Shown here in pieces: positions 17,106 to 27,213 of a DNA stretch of 62,365 nt. Made by a program: the position numbers and the translations under genes. The notes beneath the pieces were generated by a model. It did no database searches and was not told the DNA's origin. It was given only the letters and a program-made list of their open reading frames with translations. How positions within the stretch are numbered: the stretch's first letter is position 1; every line of letters starts with the position of its first letter. This DNA is from Pseudogemmobacter bohemicus (GTDB lineage Bacteria; Pseudomonadota; Alphaproteobacteria; Rhodobacterales; Rhodobacteraceae): NCBI RefSeq assembly GCF_003290025.1, contig NZ_QNHG01000001.1:241868-304232 (forward strand), written 5' to 3'.

Positions 17106-17603
17106 ATGTTCGGGATCTCGCCTCCCGGCTGGCTGCATACGCTTGGCAGTCTGCCCGCCATTCCCCTTGCGCTCTGGATGCTGGCCCGCCACGGTCGGAT
17201 CGTGCCACGCTCCGGCGCCGGGCTCGCCTGGTTCATCTTCATGCTGATCGGCGGGCTGACGGTATTTCCCATTGCGAAACTGCCGGTCAGCAATGTGGTC
17301 GCAGTGGTGACACTGACGCTCCTGCTGGCGGGCTACTCGGTCGGGCGTATCCCTGGCCTGGGCCGCGCTGGCCCCTATCTGGAGACCATCCTCCTCAGCC
17401 TGACGGTGTTCCTGCTGATGGTGCCCACCGTCAACGAGATTCTGACCCGGGTGCCCGACGGCAATCCGATTGCAAAGGGATCGGATTCGCCGGTCCTGCT
17501 GGGCGCTCTGGTTGCGCTGGTCGTGATGCTGATCCTCGGGCTGACGGCGCAGATCCTGCATCTGCGCCGCCGGGGGAGGGAGGCCAGCGCCCCGACGCGC
17601 TGA
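17106..17603 (+). CDS. Four-helix integral membrane protein of unknown function
   Basis: This 165-residue protein has four hydrophobic stretches (about residues 13-28, 39-58, 60-78 and 90-107) and a further strong one at 130-152, ending in a basic RRRGREASAPTR tail. I do not recognise a named family. AGGAAA before the ATG supports the start. It follows ohr after 100 bases on the same strand and may be co-transcribed. The stop codon lies in the first unit of a 14-base tandem repeat. Confidence 0.65.
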   Translation: MFGISPPGWLHTLGSLPAIPLALWMLARHGRIVPRSGAGLAWFIFMLIGGLTVFPIAKLPVSNVVAVVTLTLLLAGYSVGRIPGLGRAGPYLETILLSLTVFLLMVPTVNEILTRVPDGNPIAKGSDSPVLLGALVALVVMLILGLTAQILHLRRRGREASAPTR

Positions 17604-17631
17604 CCCCGGTGCGCTGACCCCGATGCGCTGA
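17590..17631. repeat. Three tandem 14-base units
   Basis: CCCCGACGCGCTGA, CCCCGGTGCGCTGA and CCCCGATGCGCTGA follow one another without gap. Each carries TGA, and the first TGA is the stop codon of the membrane protein gene. Looks like a slippage-type minisatellite in the gap before the convergent SDR gene. Confidence 0.75.
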
Positions 17632-17642
17632 GCTTTACGCGG

Positions 17643-18398
17643 TCAGATCGCCTGGCCGCCCGAAACCTCGATCCGCTGGCCGGTGACCCAGCGGTTGTCG
17701 TCGGAGAGCAGGCTTGCCACCATCGGGCCGATATCGTCAGGCAGACCGACACGGCCAAGCGCGGTCAGCCCGGCATATTTCGCGTTCAGATCCTTGTTGT
17801 CCCGCACCAGGCCGCCGCCGAAATCGGTCTCGATGGCCCCTGGCGCCACCGCATTCACCGTGATCCCGCGCGCCCCCAGCTCCTGCGCCATGTAGCGCGT
17901 CAGCACCTCGACCGCGCCCTTGGCGGCCGCATAGGCCGAGAAACCCGCCGCCGAGAAGCGCGTCAGCCCGGTCGAGAAATTCACGATCCGCCCGCCATCG
18001 GCGATCAAAGGCAAAAGCGTCTGGGTCAGAAAATAGACGCCTTTCACATGGACGTCGAAAATGCCGTCGAACTGTGCCTCGGAGGTCTGGGCAAAGGGGG
18101 TGAACTCGCCATGGCCGGCATTGTTCACCAGATGGTCGAAGCTCTCGCGCCCCCAGGTTTCTTGCAGGCCGGCGCGCAGCCGGGCGGCGAAATCCGGGAA
18201 AGCTGCCAGATTCGAGACGTCGAGTTGCAGTGCCAGGGCCTTGCGCCCAAGGGCCTGGATTTCCTGAACGACCCCGGCGGCCTGGCCGGCATTGCCGCGA
18301 TAGGCCACCACCACATCGCCGCCATGGCGGGCGATGGAAAGGGCGGTGTTGCGGCCAAGGCCGCGATTGGCACCGGTGATCAAAGCGATCTTGCTCAT
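17643..18398 (-). CDS. SDR-family NAD(P)-dependent oxidoreductase
   Basis: This 251-residue classical short-chain dehydrogenase has the cofactor loop TGANRGLG, the NNAG motif (LVNNAGHGEF), the catalytic Ser region FSTGLTRFS and the YxxxK pair in SAYAAAKGAVEVL. Its C-terminus GQRIEVSGGQAI is typical. The substrate is unknown. AAGGAACAG precedes the ATG at 18398. The gene is divergent from an AraC-type regulator, an arrangement common for inducible SDR oxidoreductases. Confidence 0.9.
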   Translation of the reverse strand: MSKIALITGANRGLGRNTALSIARHGGDVVVAYRGNAGQAAGVVQEIQALGRKALALQLDVSNLAAFPDFAARLRAGLQETWGRESFDHLVNNAGHGEFTPFAQTSEAQFDGIFDVHVKGVYFLTQTLLPLIADGGRIVNFSTGLTRFSAAGFSAYAAAKGAVEVLTRYMAQELGARGITVNAVAPGAIETDFGGGLVRDNKDLNAKYAGLTALGRVGLPDDIGPMVASLLSDDNRWVTGQRIEVSGGQAI

Positions 18399-18569
18399 GC
18401 TCTGTTCCTTCTTCTGAGCGGATGGGTGAAATATGGGGCAGGGTGGGCCGGTCATGTTGCCTGTTCCTCGCCCGCTCTTGCCTGTTTCCGCGAAAGGCGC
18501 ATGAAATCCTTGCACCGGGGCGGGTATTCTTGCCTGATGCTGTGACGCCTGCTTGCAAGGACGCCGCCG

Positions 18570-19445
18570 ATGCCCAGCCTTTCTGACCTTGTCCGCCGCC
18601 ATGCCGATGCCCATGCCGACCGCTTTGGCTATGCCGCCACGCCGTTTCAGGGCCTGGGCGTGGTGCGTCAGCTCCATCCCGGTGAGCTGCAGGTGGCGGT
18701 GCAAAAGCCGCTGATCGCGATCTGCCTGCAGGGGCGCAAACGGGTGACCATGGGCACGACCAGCTTCGATTATGGCGCCGGAGAGGCGTTGGTGATCACC
18801 GCCGATGTGCCTACGATCAGCCAGATCACCGAAGCCAGTCCCGCAGCGCCCTATTACGCGCTGGCGCTGGAGCTGGACCAGGGCCTGTTGCGCAGGCTGG
18901 CGGTCGAGGCCGATCTGGGGGTGACCCACGGCGCCCCCGTCCGTATTGAACCCGCCGACCCGGACGTGACGGATGCGGCCTTGCGGCTGATGCGGCTGAT
19001 CGGGCGGCCCGAGGCGCAGCCGGTGCTGGGCGAGGCGCTGCTGCGCGAGATGCATTACTGGCTGCTGACCGGAGGCCACGGCGCCGCGATCCGGGCGCTT
19101 GGGGCGGTAGACAGCCATGCCCATCGCATCGCCCGCGCGGTCGCGCTGATCCGCCAGGACTATGCCAGCGCGCTGCGGGTGTCCGGGCTGGCAAGGGTGG
19201 CGGGGATGAGCGAATCCTCCTTCCACCAGCATTTCCGGGCAATCACCACGCTCTCGCCCTTGCAGTTCCAGAAACAGCTGCGGCTGATCGAGGCTCGCCG
19301 CCTGATGCTCTCGCAGGGTGCGGTAATCAGCCATGCCGCCCATGCCGTTGGCTATGAAAGCGTGCCGCAATTCACCCGCGACTATGCCCGTCTCTTCGGC
19401 GCCCCCCCCGGGCGTGACATGCGCGAGGCGAAGCTCAGCGCCTGA
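18570..19445 (+). CDS. AraC-family transcriptional regulator
   Basis: This 291-residue protein has an N-terminal AraC_N cupin-like ligand domain (residues about 20-170; GELQVAVQKPLIAICLQG, DYGAGEALVITADVP). The C-terminal double helix-turn-helix (about 195-290) has LARVAGMSESSFHQHFRAIT and ISHAAHAVGYESVPQFTRDY. Placement suggests control of the divergent SDR gene across a 171-base gap. The ligand is unknown. Confidence 0.9.
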   Translation: MPSLSDLVRRHADAHADRFGYAATPFQGLGVVRQLHPGELQVAVQKPLIAICLQGRKRVTMGTTSFDYGAGEALVITADVPTISQITEASPAAPYYALALELDQGLLRRLAVEADLGVTHGAPVRIEPADPDVTDAALRLMRLIGRPEAQPVLGEALLREMHYWLLTGGHGAAIRALGAVDSHAHRIARAVALIRQDYASALRVSGLARVAGMSESSFHQHFRAITTLSPLQFQKQLRLIEARRLMLSQGAVISHAAHAVGYESVPQFTRDYARLFGAPPGRDMREAKLSA

Positions 19446-21313
19446 CTGGCCCGGATCCGGGCGGCTGTCGCTTTGCTGTCGCAGCCACCGGCGATCTGTC
19501 TTCTGCCTTTTTCCCGAACCGGCAAAGGCGCTGCCCGATGCGTCCGGATATCCCGGTAGCCCGTCAGGCAGGGCAGACAGTCATCACCATCGCTTTCCTT
19601 CCTTCGGTTCCGGCGCGGGTCTGACAGCTTCGCGGCGGTACGCGATGCTGACACGCGCGGGGCGGTCATGCTCCTCGTTTCGGGCTGGTGATGATCTCTC
19701 GCGCCGCATGCCTCGGGTGACAAAGCGCAGATTGCCCATTTCCGCAGTCAGCCGGTCACAGGCTGATCATTGCAGACCCGCATGCGCCAAAGGTTCCGGA
19801 TCCACCCAGGCCGGGCAAAGGTCGCTATCGCGGGCCGGTTGCCAGAGCGCAGCATGCCCGGGGCCAAAGACCGGAACCCGCAAGCCTCCTGCGCTCGGGA
19901 CCTTCCTGCTCCGGCTTACCCGTGCTGGTGACACCCTCGATGCGCCGGGGCGGGGCGACAGAGTTCATCCTCCCCGCCTCCCTCTGGCGAGATGAAGGAG
20001 GGTGTTGAGGGCGAACATCGTAAGCAGTGCAAAGCCCCTCCTGTTTCAATAAGGGTATTGAGGCAATCCGGCGGGACAAGTTGGAGAGTTTGAGATGTCG
20101 GGCCGCAGGCCGAACGCCCCTCTCATGGTCCGGGGCATGTCGGTGCCGCGGGACCGGAATGGCCGCACTGTGGGGCCGCCAATATGGCTGCCCGGCGGGG
20201 TATCGCAGGGAAAGCGTCGCGGCCATCGCCCGAGAGAACCCGGCGAAAGAGCGCCTGATCGGGAAATGGATGCGAGAGCACGGCCCGTGCCGGGAGTTTG
20301 ATTGCGGTGCTCTCTGCCAGAAAATCCGGCGGGCCCTCAGCACGGTGCTACGGGATCGGGACTGTCAGGCTCTGCTGCCGATGGCAAAGGGGGAATAATC
20401 GGGAATGGGCCGGCCTGGCGCAGGAGGCCGGCGACCGTCCCCGGCGTCTGCCCTGGCGCGATCTTAAACAGCGCCCTGACCGACCGACAGAACCGGATCG
20501 CCTCATTCGAAAGATCGGCCCCCCGGCGCGAGCCAGGTCAGTCCTTGTCCGGCCAGATCAGCAGACCCCCGTGCTTCCCGAGGGCTGAAATGTCGCCGGA
20601 CCAGTTCCTGTGGCAATAGCGGGCGGCTATGGCCTCACGCATCCGCATCTTCTGACACCATGGATCACCATGGAAAAACTGCAAAGCCAGAAGTTGGAAA
20701 CAAGGCCTGTTCCCTGACCGTTCGCGGGACCGCCCGCCCCGTCCGACACGTTCGCGGATCGGAGGCCCATGCCGATGGCCCATGCCGATGCGAGAGCTTC
20801 CCGATGATGTTAAAGCCCCATGCTGACCGCCGCCCGCCGCTTGGGGGGGGAGTGTCACATGGGTCAATTCCCGATGGAAACTATGCGCCTGTCCGGAGAG
20901 TTTATGTTTTTAAATCAACGGAATGATTCATTGGGGCCCGTGTGATCGGAGCGCTGCTGATTTTTTGGATGTCGCGCGCCCGGTCACTCGCGTGCCGGCT
21001 CGCGCTGCGCTCGCCGGATTCCCGGCTTTATGGTCAAGGCCGGTCGACTTCGCCATCGGCTTTCAGGCAGCTTCAATCATTTATACACCCAATGCGAACA
21101 CAGCCCAAAGCGCTGCGAAATAGCGGGAAGCGGGCATCCCCCGGGCTGTGATCTGCTGCACAGCATCCCGCCTGAACCCGTCGCTGTTGTTGAGTGCGGC
21201 CTGTCGGCCTCAAAAGGCAGCGGTCAATGCCACGGCAAATCCAGGTGCTGTTCCGGGATCAGCCGGCCGTGATCGCCGCCCGACAGGGGCCCATCCGCCC
21301 AGGCCAGGTGTCG
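19446..21313. other. 1.9 kb without recognisable genes
   Basis: Only overlapping short frames occur on both strands, the longest plus-strand one encoding 123 codons (20027-20398), none resembling a known family. There is a locally AT-rich patch near 20900-20930. No tRNA, transposase or inverted terminal repeat is visible. It may be decayed foreign DNA like the 8668-11218 stretch; this is inference. Confidence 0.4.
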
Positions 21314-21349
21314 CCGTTTGCGAGGGGGGGCTCGCCCCCCTCGCAAACG
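21314..21349. terminator. Perfect 16-bp-stem hairpin downstream of rppH
   Basis: CCGTTTGCGAGGGGGG pairs perfectly with CCCCCCTCGCAAACGG around a four-base CTCG loop. It begins 14 bases past the rppH stop codon, at the end of a four-gene minus-strand run. There is no T-run on the minus strand, so the stem may stop transcription with help or protect the mRNA 3' end. Confidence 0.65.
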
Positions 21350-21362
21350 GTGGGTTCCGCAA

Positions 21363-21863
21363 TCAGGCGAGGTGATCGCGGAAAGCCGCCACCACCTCTT
21401 CATAGACCGCGCGTTTGAAGGGCACGATCGCTGCAACCATCTCATCGGCGCGGATCCAGCACCAGGAGGAGAATTCCGGATGCTCGGTTTCGATCCGGAT
21501 CTGCTCATCCGTGCCCAGATAGCGCAGCAGGAACCATTTCTGGCGCTGGCCGCGATATTTGCCGCCCCAGACCTTGCCGATCAGCTCATCGGGCAGATCA
21601 TAGGTCAGCCAGTCCTCTGTTTTCGCGAGCTTTTCGACCAGATCGGCGGTCACGCCGGTCTCTTCCCAAAGCTCGCGCAGCGCGGCTTCTTTCGGCTTTT
21701 CGCCCTCATCTATGCCGCCCTGGGGCATCTGCCAGGCCAGCTTTCCCTCGGGACTGTTCACCCGCCCGCCATCAATGCGCTGCCCGGCAAAGACCAGCCC
21801 GTCGCGGTTCACCAGCACCACACCGACACAGGGCCGGTACGGCAGATCTTCGGCCTTCACCAT
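21363..21863 (-). CDS. rppH: RNA pyrophosphohydrolase (Nudix)
   Basis: This 166-residue Nudix hydrolase removes pyrophosphate from mRNA 5' ends and so starts decay. The Nudix box is complete: [20 protein letters not shown] followed by TGV. The surrounding text [17 protein letters not shown] and [11 protein letters not shown] is characteristic of RppH. It is the last gene of the run gpmI-envC-ctpA-rppH, only five bases after the ctpA stop, and is followed by a strong hairpin. Confidence 0.93.
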   Translation of the reverse strand: MVKAEDLPYRPCVGVVLVNRDGLVFAGQRIDGGRVNSPEGKLAWQMPQGGIDEGEKPKEAALRELWEETGVTADLVEKLAKTEDWLTYDLPDELIGKVWGGKYRGQRQKWFLLRYLGTDEQIRIETEHPEFSSWCWIRADEMVAAIVPFKRAVYEEVVAAFRDHLA

Positions 21864-21868
21864 CGCGC

Positions 21869-23209
21869 TTACTCGTCCTTGAGGGTGTTCAGCCCTTTCA
21901 GGATATCGACCGCATAGGCCAGCTGGTAATCCTCGTCGCGCAGTTTCGCGGTTTCCTCGGCAGCGGCCTGCTCTTCGAGATAGAGCTTTTTCTCGTCCTC
22001 GGTCATCGAATCATTGGTGATCGCGCCGCGCAGCCCGGCTTCGGTGCGGGGTTGCACTGCCGTCGAGGGCTCATCCGCCGGGGTGTCGGTGGCCGGATTG
22101 GGGCGCGCCGGCTGCTGCACCACGATATCGGGCGAGATGCCAAGCGCCTGGATCGAGCGGCCCGAGGGCGTGTAATAGCGCGCCGTGGTAAGCCGCATGG
22201 CGCCCTCGTCGCGCAGCGGGATCAGCGACTGGACCGAGCCCTTGCCGAAACTCTTGGTGCCGACGATCACCGCGCGGCGGTGGTCCTGCAGCGCGCCGGC
22301 CACGATCTCAGAGGCCGAGGCCGAGCCGCCATTGATCAGCACGACAACGGGCTTGCCTTCGGCCAGATCGCCGGGTTTGGCATTATAGCGCTCGCCATCT
22401 TCCGGCGCGCGGCCGCGGGTCGAGACGATCTCGCCCGAATTCAGGAAAGCGTCCGAGACGGTGATCGCCTCGTTCAGAAGCCCGCCCGGATTGTTCCGCA
22501 GGTCGATCACCACGCCGTCAATATTCGCCAGACCGCCCAGCTCTTCGATCCCTTTGGCCAGAGCCGCAGTCAGGTCGGTGGTGGTCTGGTCGTTGAAGGT
22601 GGTCACGCGCAGCACCACCGCCTTGCCGACGGTGCGGCCCTTGACGGCCTCAAGCTTGATGGTGTCGCGGATGATCGAGACATCAAACGGCTGATCGGTG
22701 CCCTGGCGCACCACGGTGATGATGATTTCCGAGCCGACCGGGCCGCGCATCAGATCCACCGCCTGGTTGAGGTTCAGGCCAAGGATCGATTCGCCGTTCA
22801 CATGGGTGATATAATCGCCCGCAAGGATCCCGGCCTTGTCGGCGGGGGTGCCATCCATCGGCGAGATCACCTTGACGAAGCCCTCTTCCTGGGTGACCTC
22901 GATCCCCAGACCGCCGAATTCGCCTTTGGTCTGCACCTGCATATCGGCGAAATCCTTGGCCGACAGATACGAGGAATGCGGGTCCAGCGAGGTCAGCATG
23001 CCGTTGATCGCGGCCTCGACCAGCTTTTCGGTATCGACCGGCTCGACATATTGCGCGCGGACACGGTCGAAAATGGTGCCGAACAGGTCAAGCTGCTCAT
23101 AGACCGAACTGTCGCGGCTCGCCTGCTCGGCGATCAGGGGCCCGACCTGCGAGGTCAGAACCACACCGGCAAAGGCACCGCCAGCGGCGGCAAGCACGAG
23201 TTTCTTCAT
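21869..23209 (-). CDS. ctpA: C-terminal processing periplasmic protease (S41)
   Basis: This 446-residue S41 protease has an N-terminal hydrophobic anchor or signal ([17 protein letters not shown]) and a PDZ domain around residues 90-180 ([18 protein letters not shown]). The catalytic core has Ser in [17 protein letters not shown] and Lys in [11 protein letters not shown]. Such enzymes cut proteins at hydrophobic C-termini and help control peptidoglycan hydrolases. It lies eight bases downstream of envC, which fits a cell-wall-remodelling operon. The tail after residue 400 is acidic and low in complexity. Confidence 0.93.
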   Translation of the reverse strand: MKKLVLAAAGGAFAGVVLTSQVGPLIAEQASRDSSVYEQLDLFGTIFDRVRAQYVEPVDTEKLVEAAINGMLTSLDPHSSYLSAKDFADMQVQTKGEFGGLGIEVTQEEGFVKVISPMDGTPADKAGILAGDYITHVNGESILGLNLNQAVDLMRGPVGSEIIITVVRQGTDQPFDVSIIRDTIKLEAVKGRTVGKAVVLRVTTFNDQTTTDLTAALAKGIEELGGLANIDGVVIDLRNNPGGLLNEAITVSDAFLNSGEIVSTRGRAPEDGERYNAKPGDLAEGKPVVVLINGGSASASEIVAGALQDHRRAVIVGTKSFGKGSVQSLIPLRDEGAMRLTTARYYTPSGRSIQALGISPDIVVQQPARPNPATDTPADEPSTAVQPRTEAGLRGAITNDSMTEDEKKLYLEEQAAAEETAKLRDEDYQLAYAVDILKGLNTLKDE

Positions 23210-23216
23210 AAGGTCC

Positions 23217-24473
23217 TCAGTCTCCTGTCGAGGCGGTGGCGGCGAACCATTCGGTCGGATCGACCGCAGTGGCCCCCATTCTCAATTCCAAGTAAAGCGT
23301 TTCCGTCGCTTCGGCGCCAGCCCCGCTTTGCGATCCGTTTGGTGCAAGCGGTGCCTGCTCGGTGGGTTCCGGCGCGGGGCCGCTGCCGTCACTGCCGCCC
23401 ATCAGGCCAAGCGGCGCCCCGGTTGCGACCACTTCACCCACTTCGCCATAAACCGTTCCAAGCCCGCCCAGAACCAGAAGATAGCCGTCGCCGAGTTCCA
23501 GGATGATCACATTTCCGTAGTCGAGCAGCGGGCCGAGATAGCGGATGGTGCCGGGCCAGGGCGCGGTGACCAGCGCGCGGGTGCGGGTGGCAAGCGTCAT
23601 GCCGGGGCGGCGCACGCCGGCGGCATCCGCCTCATCGGGGCGGCGCAAGAGGCTGCCCACGACCGGCAAAGGCAGCGCCCCCATCGCGGTGACAAAGGGG
23701 CGTGGTGCCGCGCCATCGGTCGAGGTCTCGATCAGCCCGGCAGCGAAACTGTCCAGCGTATCGGCGCTTTCCAGCAATGCGCGCAGGATCACCGGATCAT
23801 CGGTAAAGCGTTTGGGCAGATCGGTGCGCTCCGAGATCGCTTGCGACAGAGCGGTGCGCGCGGCCTGGGCCGAAGCGAGCCCGTCGGTCAGATGCTGTCC
23901 GGCCGAGACCTGCAAGGCCCTGAGATCGGCGAGTTCCTGCAATTCGCCGCGCAGCTGATCGACCTCGGCCTGGATCAGCGGCGTGACCTCGGCCACCAGC
24001 ATTCCTGATCTCGCAGTGCCCAGCGGGCCGGATGGATGGATCAGCAAAAGCGGGCCCCGGTTCTGTTCCATCTGCGCCAGCGCAGACACCAGCTGCCCCA
24101 TACGGTCGCGCTTGGCGTTGAACCGCAGTTTCAGCACCTCCTCGCGCAGCTCCGCCTGGCGCAGCGCCTCGCGCAGGGCCGCGAGACCTTCCTCATAGGC
24201 GCGCACCGTCTGGGTCAGCGCCGCGACCTGAGTGCGACCGGTGGTTGCCGCCTCCATCGCGGCCACTGCCTCGCGCAATTGTGCTGATGCCCGCGCCGCC
24301 TGGTCCGAGACCGTCAGTGCCGCGCCCGTTGCCGGTTCGGCAGTGGCGGGCGGGGCCATGTCGGCCTGGGCCATGTCATCCCGGGTCGTATCATCCTGGG
24401 CGCGCGTCAGCACGGGCGTCAGCACCAGCGCCAGTGCAAGACCGGTAACGAGGGGCCGGCGCAGGGCTTTCAT
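23217..24473 (-). CDS. envC: Murein hydrolase activator EnvC-like
   Basis: This 418-residue protein has a signal peptide (VTGLALALVLTPVLTRA, cut before QDD), long coiled-coil segments (about residues 55-260, e.g. QTVRAYEEGLAALREALRQA) and a C-terminal LytM-like domain (about 300-418). The LytM part lacks the zinc-binding His motifs of M23 peptidases (it reads IILELGDGYLLVLGGLG), as expected for an EnvC-type activator of amidases rather than an enzyme. The ATG at 24473 overlaps the gpmI stop as ATGA, so translation is probably coupled. Confidence 0.87.
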   Translation of the reverse strand: MKALRRPLVTGLALALVLTPVLTRAQDDTTRDDMAQADMAPPATAEPATGAALTVSDQAARASAQLREAVAAMEAATTGRTQVAALTQTVRAYEEGLAALREALRQAELREEVLKLRFNAKRDRMGQLVSALAQMEQNRGPLLLIHPSGPLGTARSGMLVAEVTPLIQAEVDQLRGELQELADLRALQVSAGQHLTDGLASAQAARTALSQAISERTDLPKRFTDDPVILRALLESADTLDSFAAGLIETSTDGAAPRPFVTAMGALPLPVVGSLLRRPDEADAAGVRRPGMTLATRTRALVTAPWPGTIRYLGPLLDYGNVIILELGDGYLLVLGGLGTVYGEVGEVVATGAPLGLMGGSDGSGPAPEPTEQAPLAPNGSQSGAGAEATETLYLELRMGATAVDPTEWFAATASTGD

Positions 24474-25993
24474 GTCAGGATCAGACTTTCGCCGGTCATC
24501 TCTGCCGGTTTTTCCAGCCCCATCAGATCGAGCAGCGTCGGCGCCAGATCGGCAAGCCTGCCACCCGCGCGCAGATGCACCCCGCGCGGCCCACCGACCA
24601 GGATCACCGGCACCGGGTTCAGCGTATGGGCGGTATGGGGCTGACGGGTGACCGGATCGGTCATCACATCGCAATTGCCGTGATCGGCACAGACCACCAT
24701 GGCGCCGCCCGTGCGCTCCAGCGCGGCCAGAGCCTGCGCCAGCCCCTGATCCACCGCCTCGCAGGCCCGCCTCGCGGCCTCAATCTTGCCGGTATGGCCG
24801 ACCATATCCGGGTTGGCATAGTTCACGATGATCAGGTCATAACCCGCCTCGATGGCGCCCACGAATTTCGCGGTCACCTCGGGCGCCGACATTTCGGGCT
24901 GCAAATCATAGGTCGCCACTTTCGGCGATTTTGGCATGAAACGGTCTTCGCCGGGGAAGGGCTCTTCGCGCCCGCCATTCAGGAAGAAGGTCACATGCGG
25001 ATATTTCTCGGTCTCGGCCAGGCGGAACTGGGTCTTACCTTGTTTCGCCACCCATTCGCCGATGGTGTTCACGATATCCTGCTTGGGGAACATCGTGGTC
25101 ATATAACCGTTATGCGCCTCGGAATAATCGACCATGCCAAGCCGCGCGACCAGATGCGGGCGGGCGCCGGGGGCAAAGCCGTCGAAATCCGGCTGGCCGA
25201 TGGCGGCGAGGATTTCCCGCGCGCGGTCGGCACGGAAGTTCAGGAAGAACAGCCCGTCGCCATCCTTCATGCCCGGGTAATCGCCGATCACCGTGGCCGG
25301 GATGAATTCATCGGTGACGCCTGCCGCATAGGCCTGGGCAATGGCCTGGCCGGCGGTCTCTGCCGCCATACCCTTGCCATGCACCATTGCCTCATAGGCA
25401 GTGGCGACGCGCTCCCAGCGATTGTCGCGGTCCATCGCGAAATAGCGCCCGGTGACGGTGACGATTTTTGCGGATGGCGGCAGTGCTGCCTCGATTTCCG
25501 CGACCTGGGCGGCGGCGGAAGAGGGCGCCACATCGCGCCCGTCCGTGATCGCATGGATCGCGACCTTCACACCCTCGGCGGCGATGATCTTCGCGGCCTC
25601 GATCAGATGTGCCTGATGGGCATGGACGCCGCCGGGCGAGCAGAGCCCCGCCAGATGCGCAGTGCCGCCCGAGGCCTCGACAGCCGCGATGAACTGCCTC
25701 AGCGCCGGGACCGCCCCGAACGAGCCGTCTTCTATCGCCAGGTCGATCTGGCCCAGATCCATCGCCACCACGCGGCCGGCGCCGATATTCGTGTGGCCGA
25801 CCTCGGAATTCCCCATCTGGCCGGTGGGCAAGCCCACATCCGGGCCATAGGTCACCAGAGTGGAATTCGGGCAGGTCGCCATCAGGCGGCGAAAGGTCGG
25901 GATATTGGCCTGGGCAGGGGCCGAGGTCGCCGGGTCCGGCCCGATGCCCCATCCGTCGAGGATGCACAAAACGACGGGTTTTGGAGCAGACAT
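24470..25993 (-). CDS. gpmI: 2,3-bisphosphoglycerate-independent phosphoglycerate mutase
   Basis: This 507-residue glycolytic enzyme interconverts 3- and 2-phosphoglycerate using two metal ions and a phosphoserine. It opens PVVLCILDGWGIG with a metal-ligand Asp. Ser63 in GQMGNSEVGHTNIGAG is the nucleophile, and late ligands lie in NYANPDMVGHTG and CADHGNCD. It is the first gene of the run leading to envC, ctpA and rppH, a conserved order in alphaproteobacteria. Confidence 0.96.
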   Translation of the reverse strand: MSAPKPVVLCILDGWGIGPDPATSAPAQANIPTFRRLMATCPNSTLVTYGPDVGLPTGQMGNSEVGHTNIGAGRVVAMDLGQIDLAIEDGSFGAVPALRQFIAAVEASGGTAHLAGLCSPGGVHAHQAHLIEAAKIIAAEGVKVAIHAITDGRDVAPSSAAAQVAEIEAALPPSAKIVTVTGRYFAMDRDNRWERVATAYEAMVHGKGMAAETAGQAIAQAYAAGVTDEFIPATVIGDYPGMKDGDGLFFLNFRADRAREILAAIGQPDFDGFAPGARPHLVARLGMVDYSEAHNGYMTTMFPKQDIVNTIGEWVAKQGKTQFRLAETEKYPHVTFFLNGGREEPFPGEDRFMPKSPKVATYDLQPEMSAPEVTAKFVGAIEAGYDLIIVNYANPDMVGHTGKIEAARRACEAVDQGLAQALAALERTGGAMVVCADHGNCDVMTDPVTRQPHTAHTLNPVPVILVGGPRGVHLRAGGRLADLAPTLLDLMGLEKPAEMTGESLILT

Positions 25994-26089
25994 GCGTGAC
26001 CTCTCAGGCAGTAACGCGCGAAGTTTTACGCGCGGCCCCAGGCCGGGGCAACCGCAGAAAACCAGCCCTTGCGCGCAAGGCCACGGGCT

Positions 26090-26977
26090 TCACGCAGCTT
26101 TGTTGTGCTGCGCCCGGATCCGCTGCCGCCAAAGGGTGAAAAGCCCGGCCGCAACCACGATCACCGCCCCGATCACCACATTGATGCGCAGGTTCTCGTT
26201 GAAGAGCATAAGGCCCAGGAAAGAGACGAAAGGCAGCTGGAAATAGGCGAAGGGCTGGATATCCGATGCCTCAGCCACGTCATAGGCCTTGATCAAAAGC
26301 CAGTGCCCCAGCACGGCGGTGCAGCACAGAACCGCCATCAACCCCCAATCGGTGGCGGACATGTTCTGCCAGTTCAGGAGGCCGATGGGCGTGATGAAGA
26401 CCGCGCCGGAAATCCCGGTCCAGAAGAAACTGGTCGAGGCGCTGTCCTCCCGCGCGACATAGCGCGTCAAAAGCCCGTAAAGTGCGAACATCGCTGCAGC
26501 AGACAGCGGCAACAGCGCCCAGGGGGTGAAAACGCCGCTGCCCGGGTTGAGGATGACAATGACGCCAAGGAACCCGACCAGCACCGCCAGCCAGCGCCGC
26601 CAGCCGACTTTTTCGCCGAGGACCGGGCCGGAAAACAGCGTCACCAGCAGCGGATAGATCACGAAAACCGCATGGGTCTCGATCAGGCCCAGCCTGATGA
26701 AGGCCACAACCATGATGCAGATTTCCGCCACCAGCAGAAAACCACGCAGAATATGGAGCAGGGGGTAACGGCTTTTCGCCGCCGCTTTCAGCCCGCCGGG
26801 ACTGCGCGCGGCCAGCGCCAGCACGAAAACGGTCATGAACCAGAAGCGGATCATCACCACCATATAGATATTCACCGCTTCGCCGAGATGGCGGGAGATA
26901 CCGTCCTGAACAGCAAAAATCGCCGAAGTGGCGATCATCAACAGGATACCGAGTCGGGTGTTCTGGGGGGCGCTCAT
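26090..26977 (-). CDS. DMT-superfamily (EamA) transporter
   Basis: This 295-residue protein has about ten hydrophobic segments in two EamA-type halves. The first starts GILLMIATSAIFAVQDGISR and the second around residue 150 (LLPLSAAAMFALYGLLTRY), with the typical closing segment VVIGAVIVVAAGLFTLW. Family members export metabolites or amino acids; the substrate is unknown. The ATG at 26977 fits homologues; the frame is open upstream into a repeat and is not coding there. Confidence 0.88.
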   Translation of the reverse strand: MSAPQNTRLGILLMIATSAIFAVQDGISRHLGEAVNIYMVVMIRFWFMTVFVLALAARSPGGLKAAAKSRYPLLHILRGFLLVAEICIMVVAFIRLGLIETHAVFVIYPLLVTLFSGPVLGEKVGWRRWLAVLVGFLGVIVILNPGSGVFTPWALLPLSAAAMFALYGLLTRYVAREDSASTSFFWTGISGAVFITPIGLLNWQNMSATDWGLMAVLCCTAVLGHWLLIKAYDVAEASDIQPFAYFQLPFVSFLGLMLFNENLRINVVIGAVIVVAAGLFTLWRQRIRAQHNKAA

Positions 26978-27114
26978 GGTGCCTTTACCGCTATCATGGA
27001 GCTTTGGGGGACAACAGGGTTGCGGGGCAGGATCCTGCCGCCATGACATCTGGCGTGACATTTCTGGCAGCCTTGCGCCGCAGGCATGGCGCGGTGCCTC
27101 TTGCTGACCTTCGC

Positions 27115-27179
27115 CTCCGGCGGGAGTATTTGTGTCAAGAGGAAACGGATCAGCTTTTCCCCTGATACAAATACTCATC
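27115..27179. repeat. Second inverted-pair intergenic repeat
   Basis: CTCCGGCGGGAGTATTT, GTGTCA and AGAGGAAA are followed, after a short spacer, by the inverted copy TTTTCCCCTGATACAAATACTC. It is the same element as at 7273-7337 and can form a long hairpin. It lies between the rmuC stop and the downstream transporter start on the minus strand, so it likely ends the rmuC transcript. Confidence 0.65.
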
Positions 27180-27213
27180 TTCTGCGACGCGGCGGAAGGT
27201 CGGGCCGGACCGA

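Noticed and set aside
20027-20398. Plus-strand ORF of 123 codons considered as a transposase remnant
   Set aside because: No DDE or HTH motif could be recognised and there are no terminal repeats. It is left within the unexplained tract.
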